Assembly: GCA_963855995.1 (NCBI GenBank)
Contig: OY979717.1
Location: 69,796,354 to 69,860,353, forward strand
Length of the DNA stretch: 64,000 nt
Direction: 5' to 3'
Source of the DNA: Muricea muricata
Lineage: Eukaryota > Cnidaria > Anthozoa > Malacalcyonacea > Plexauridae
In this document: positions 62,615-64,000 of the stretch, piece after piece
Numbering within the stretch: the first letter of the stretch is position 1
Layout of the letters: every line of letters begins with the position of its first letter
Translations under genes and position numbers: made by a program
The notes under the pieces: model-generated
What the model was told of the DNA's origin: nothing
Database searches by the model: none
Seen by the model: only the letters and a program-made list of their open reading frames with translations

Positions 62615-64000
62615 ATGATTGTACACATACAAATACTATGGGTAAAAAATGCCGACGAATTTACAAACGTGGATAAGGAAGAAAGCGAAAGAAGCGGACG
62701 ATATCTTCAACGTGGATGGTTTGAAAAATATGACTGGTTGATTTACAATAGAGAAACGAAGAAGGCGTTTTGCAAAACTTGTGCTACAAACAACAATGAC
62801 AAAGCGCTTAAAAGAGTGTTTGGGAACTATGAAGTTGGTTTTCGAAATTGGAAAAAAGCGACGAAGAAGTTTAAAGATCACGAGGAAAGTTATGCCCATA
62901 AAATCGCCAGTGCAACAGTGAGGCACCAGTCCATCATTTCTGTATGTAGTACACAAAGTCTAACAATGCAACAGCTACGTCGACAAGGCTTGATTTCACA
63001 TCTCCATACTCTTAAGACACTAATTCTTCGCCAGGGTGTCCCAATTAGGGGAAATACAGATCTTGAATCCAATATTTATCAATTTGATCTTGACAAAGCC
63101 CGGAGTGACAAAGGCTTGAAATTACTTCTGGACGAAAAGCATTACGTAACCGTGCACGATATCCTGATGGAACAAGGGCAGATGCTTGTTCTAAACGCTC
63201 GAAGGCATTTAATGAACAATATTCTTAGTAAAGCGATCTATTCCATTTTATCAAACGAATCGTCAGACGTGTCGAAAAAGGAACAGTTGTCCTTCTCTGT
63301 ACGAATTTGCAATGAAAACTACGAAGTTTCAGAAAACTTTGTTGGAATATACGAATGTTCTCAAGGGCTCTCATCCGATGCATTACTTCATTATACGAAA
63401 GATATTCTTCCGAGATGCGGCATGAAAGGTGAAAGAATGGCGGCGATGAGTTTCGATGGGGCTGCAGCAATGAAAGCATTAGCAAAATTGCTCAAAGCAG
63501 ATGTAGCACCAAACACCATCTTCATTCATTGTTTTGCTCACTGCAATGAACTGATTGTTAAAGATGCCAGCAAGTTGTCCAACTTGTTGTCTTCATCACT
63601 CGATTTATGCCAGTCCTTATACGCCATTATCGGTGCTTATCCAAAACGTATTTTGCTTTTCGAAGAAATACAGAATGATGTTAAGAATGAGACTGATAGC
63701 GAAACGACCGCCTATAACATTTTACGACTGCAGAGCCTCTCTGCTACAAGGTGGACAACAAGGGTAAAAGCCGCTGATGTCGTGTTCCAGAAGACAACAG
63801 AAGTTCGTGCAACTTTAGAAATGCTACTAAAGGATCCTTCCGTCACCAATGATACCAAAGCGAGAATTTGTGGCATTTTGGAGCGGCAGTTGTCATCCCT
63901 GAATGTTGTTTTCAATTTAAATGCCACAAGAAAGTTTGTTGCTTTGCTAGAGAAACTTTCCACAGAGTTCCAAACAGTCGACATCACGGCTGAGTACGCG
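62615..64000 (+). CDS. hAT transposase, ZMYM1-like with TTF-type zinc finger (open at right edge)
   Basis: 462 codons are open to the last base of the window. RGWFEKYDWLIY and FCKTC near residues 35-60 form the TTF-type zinc finger; YAHK.A..VRHQ follows. The RNase H-like core contains MSFDGAAAMKALAKLL (aspartate near 287), an IHCFAHCNELIVKDA helix and SATRW, all standard for ZMYM1-like hAT proteins. The catalytic glutamate and the hATC dimerisation region lie beyond 64000. The ATG at 62615 is the first in frame, but the true N-terminus may be the segment starting at 62397. No lesion is visible in the body. It is unrelated at the family level to the hAT transposase at 41212-43269. Confidence 0.85.
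   Translation, partial: MIVHIQILWVKNADEFTNVDKEESERSGRYLQRGWFEKYDWLIYNRETKKAFCKTCATNNNDKALKRVFGNYEVGFRNWKKATKKFKDHEESYAHKIASATVRHQSIISVCSTQSLTMQQLRRQGLISHLHTLKTLILRQGVPIRGNTDLESNIYQFDLDKARSDKGLKLLLDEKHYVTVHDILMEQGQMLVLNARRHLMNNILSKAIYSILSNESSDVSKKEQLSFSVRICNENYEVSENFVGIYECSQGLSSDALLHYTKDILPRCGMKGERMAAMSFDGAAAMKALAKLLKADVAPNTIFIHCFAHCNELIVKDASKLSNLLSSSLDLCQSLYAIIGAYPKRILLFEEIQNDVKNETDSETTAYNILRLQSLSATRWTTRVKAADVVFQKTTEVRATLEMLLKDPSVTNDTKARICGILERQLSSLNVVFNLNATRKFVALLEKLSTEFQTVDITAEYA

Larger units (their letters stand above)
61323..64000 (+). mobile_element. Second hAT element (ZMYM1-like), left end and body, truncated by window
   Basis: The likely left end is CAGGGACGCCGGAACTGGGG at 61323, followed by a G-rich then C-rich hairpin (TGGGGGCGACTGCCCCCC). 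The transposase begins downstream. The right end and target duplication are outside the window, so the border is provisional. Confidence 0.6.

Overview
This window looks like a chromosomal segment of an early-branching, intron-rich animal, most likely a cnidarian. That placement is inference: it rests on split animal housekeeping genes, a rich DNA-transposon, LINE and Penelope content, and collagen-fibre viral genes; there is no rRNA, tRNA or mitochondrial marker to settle it. The sequence is AT-rich.

Layout. 1-887 (-) is the 5' end of a Mutator-like transposase running off the left edge. 1354-12170 is a compact, intronless block of about 12 viral-type genes: chromodomain-bearing retroviral-type integrase, jelly-roll penton-like and major capsid proteins, a packaging ATPase, a coiled-coil/membrane protein, a PSAP/PPxY protein, two collagen-like proteins (one a fibre) and a zinc-ribbon/SAP-like protein. 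I read it as an integrated Polinton/adintovirus-like element. No DNA polymerase B, protease or terminal inverted repeats are visible. Two genes are broken (in-frame TGA at 4803; frameshift near 5785). Strong hairpins follow transcription-unit ends, and start codons sit in a TAAATAA-rich leader, often as TAAATG. Its right flank is occupied by a decayed Penelope-like element (about 12274-14850) with a 330-bp inverted duplication.

Host genes. MOCOS (molybdenum cofactor sulfurase) occupies 22292-16112 (-) in ten recognisable exons. ZNF830 occupies 24614-35410 (+) in eleven exons, all phases consistent. Histidyl-tRNA synthetase 3' exons lie between 44942 and 38326 (-). A single-exon coiled-coil/BTB gene lies at 55809-56813 (-).

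Mobile elements fill introns and spacers. They include a structurally complete hAT transposon (40775-43523) with an exact 8-bp target duplication inside a HARS intron, a hAT-type miniature element (37694-38256), two inverted copies of one 8-bp-TSD foldback family (43740-44561, 59951-60632), a copia remnant with an initiator-tRNA-like primer site, a LINE nest (47890-54180) in which a second LINE, a LINE fragment and two miniature elements have inserted, a 24-bp-plus-TIR Tc1/mariner-type element (54182-55012), a SINE, and a second, ZMYM1-like hAT transposase open at the right edge (62615-64000). The long stretches between these show no gene I can support.
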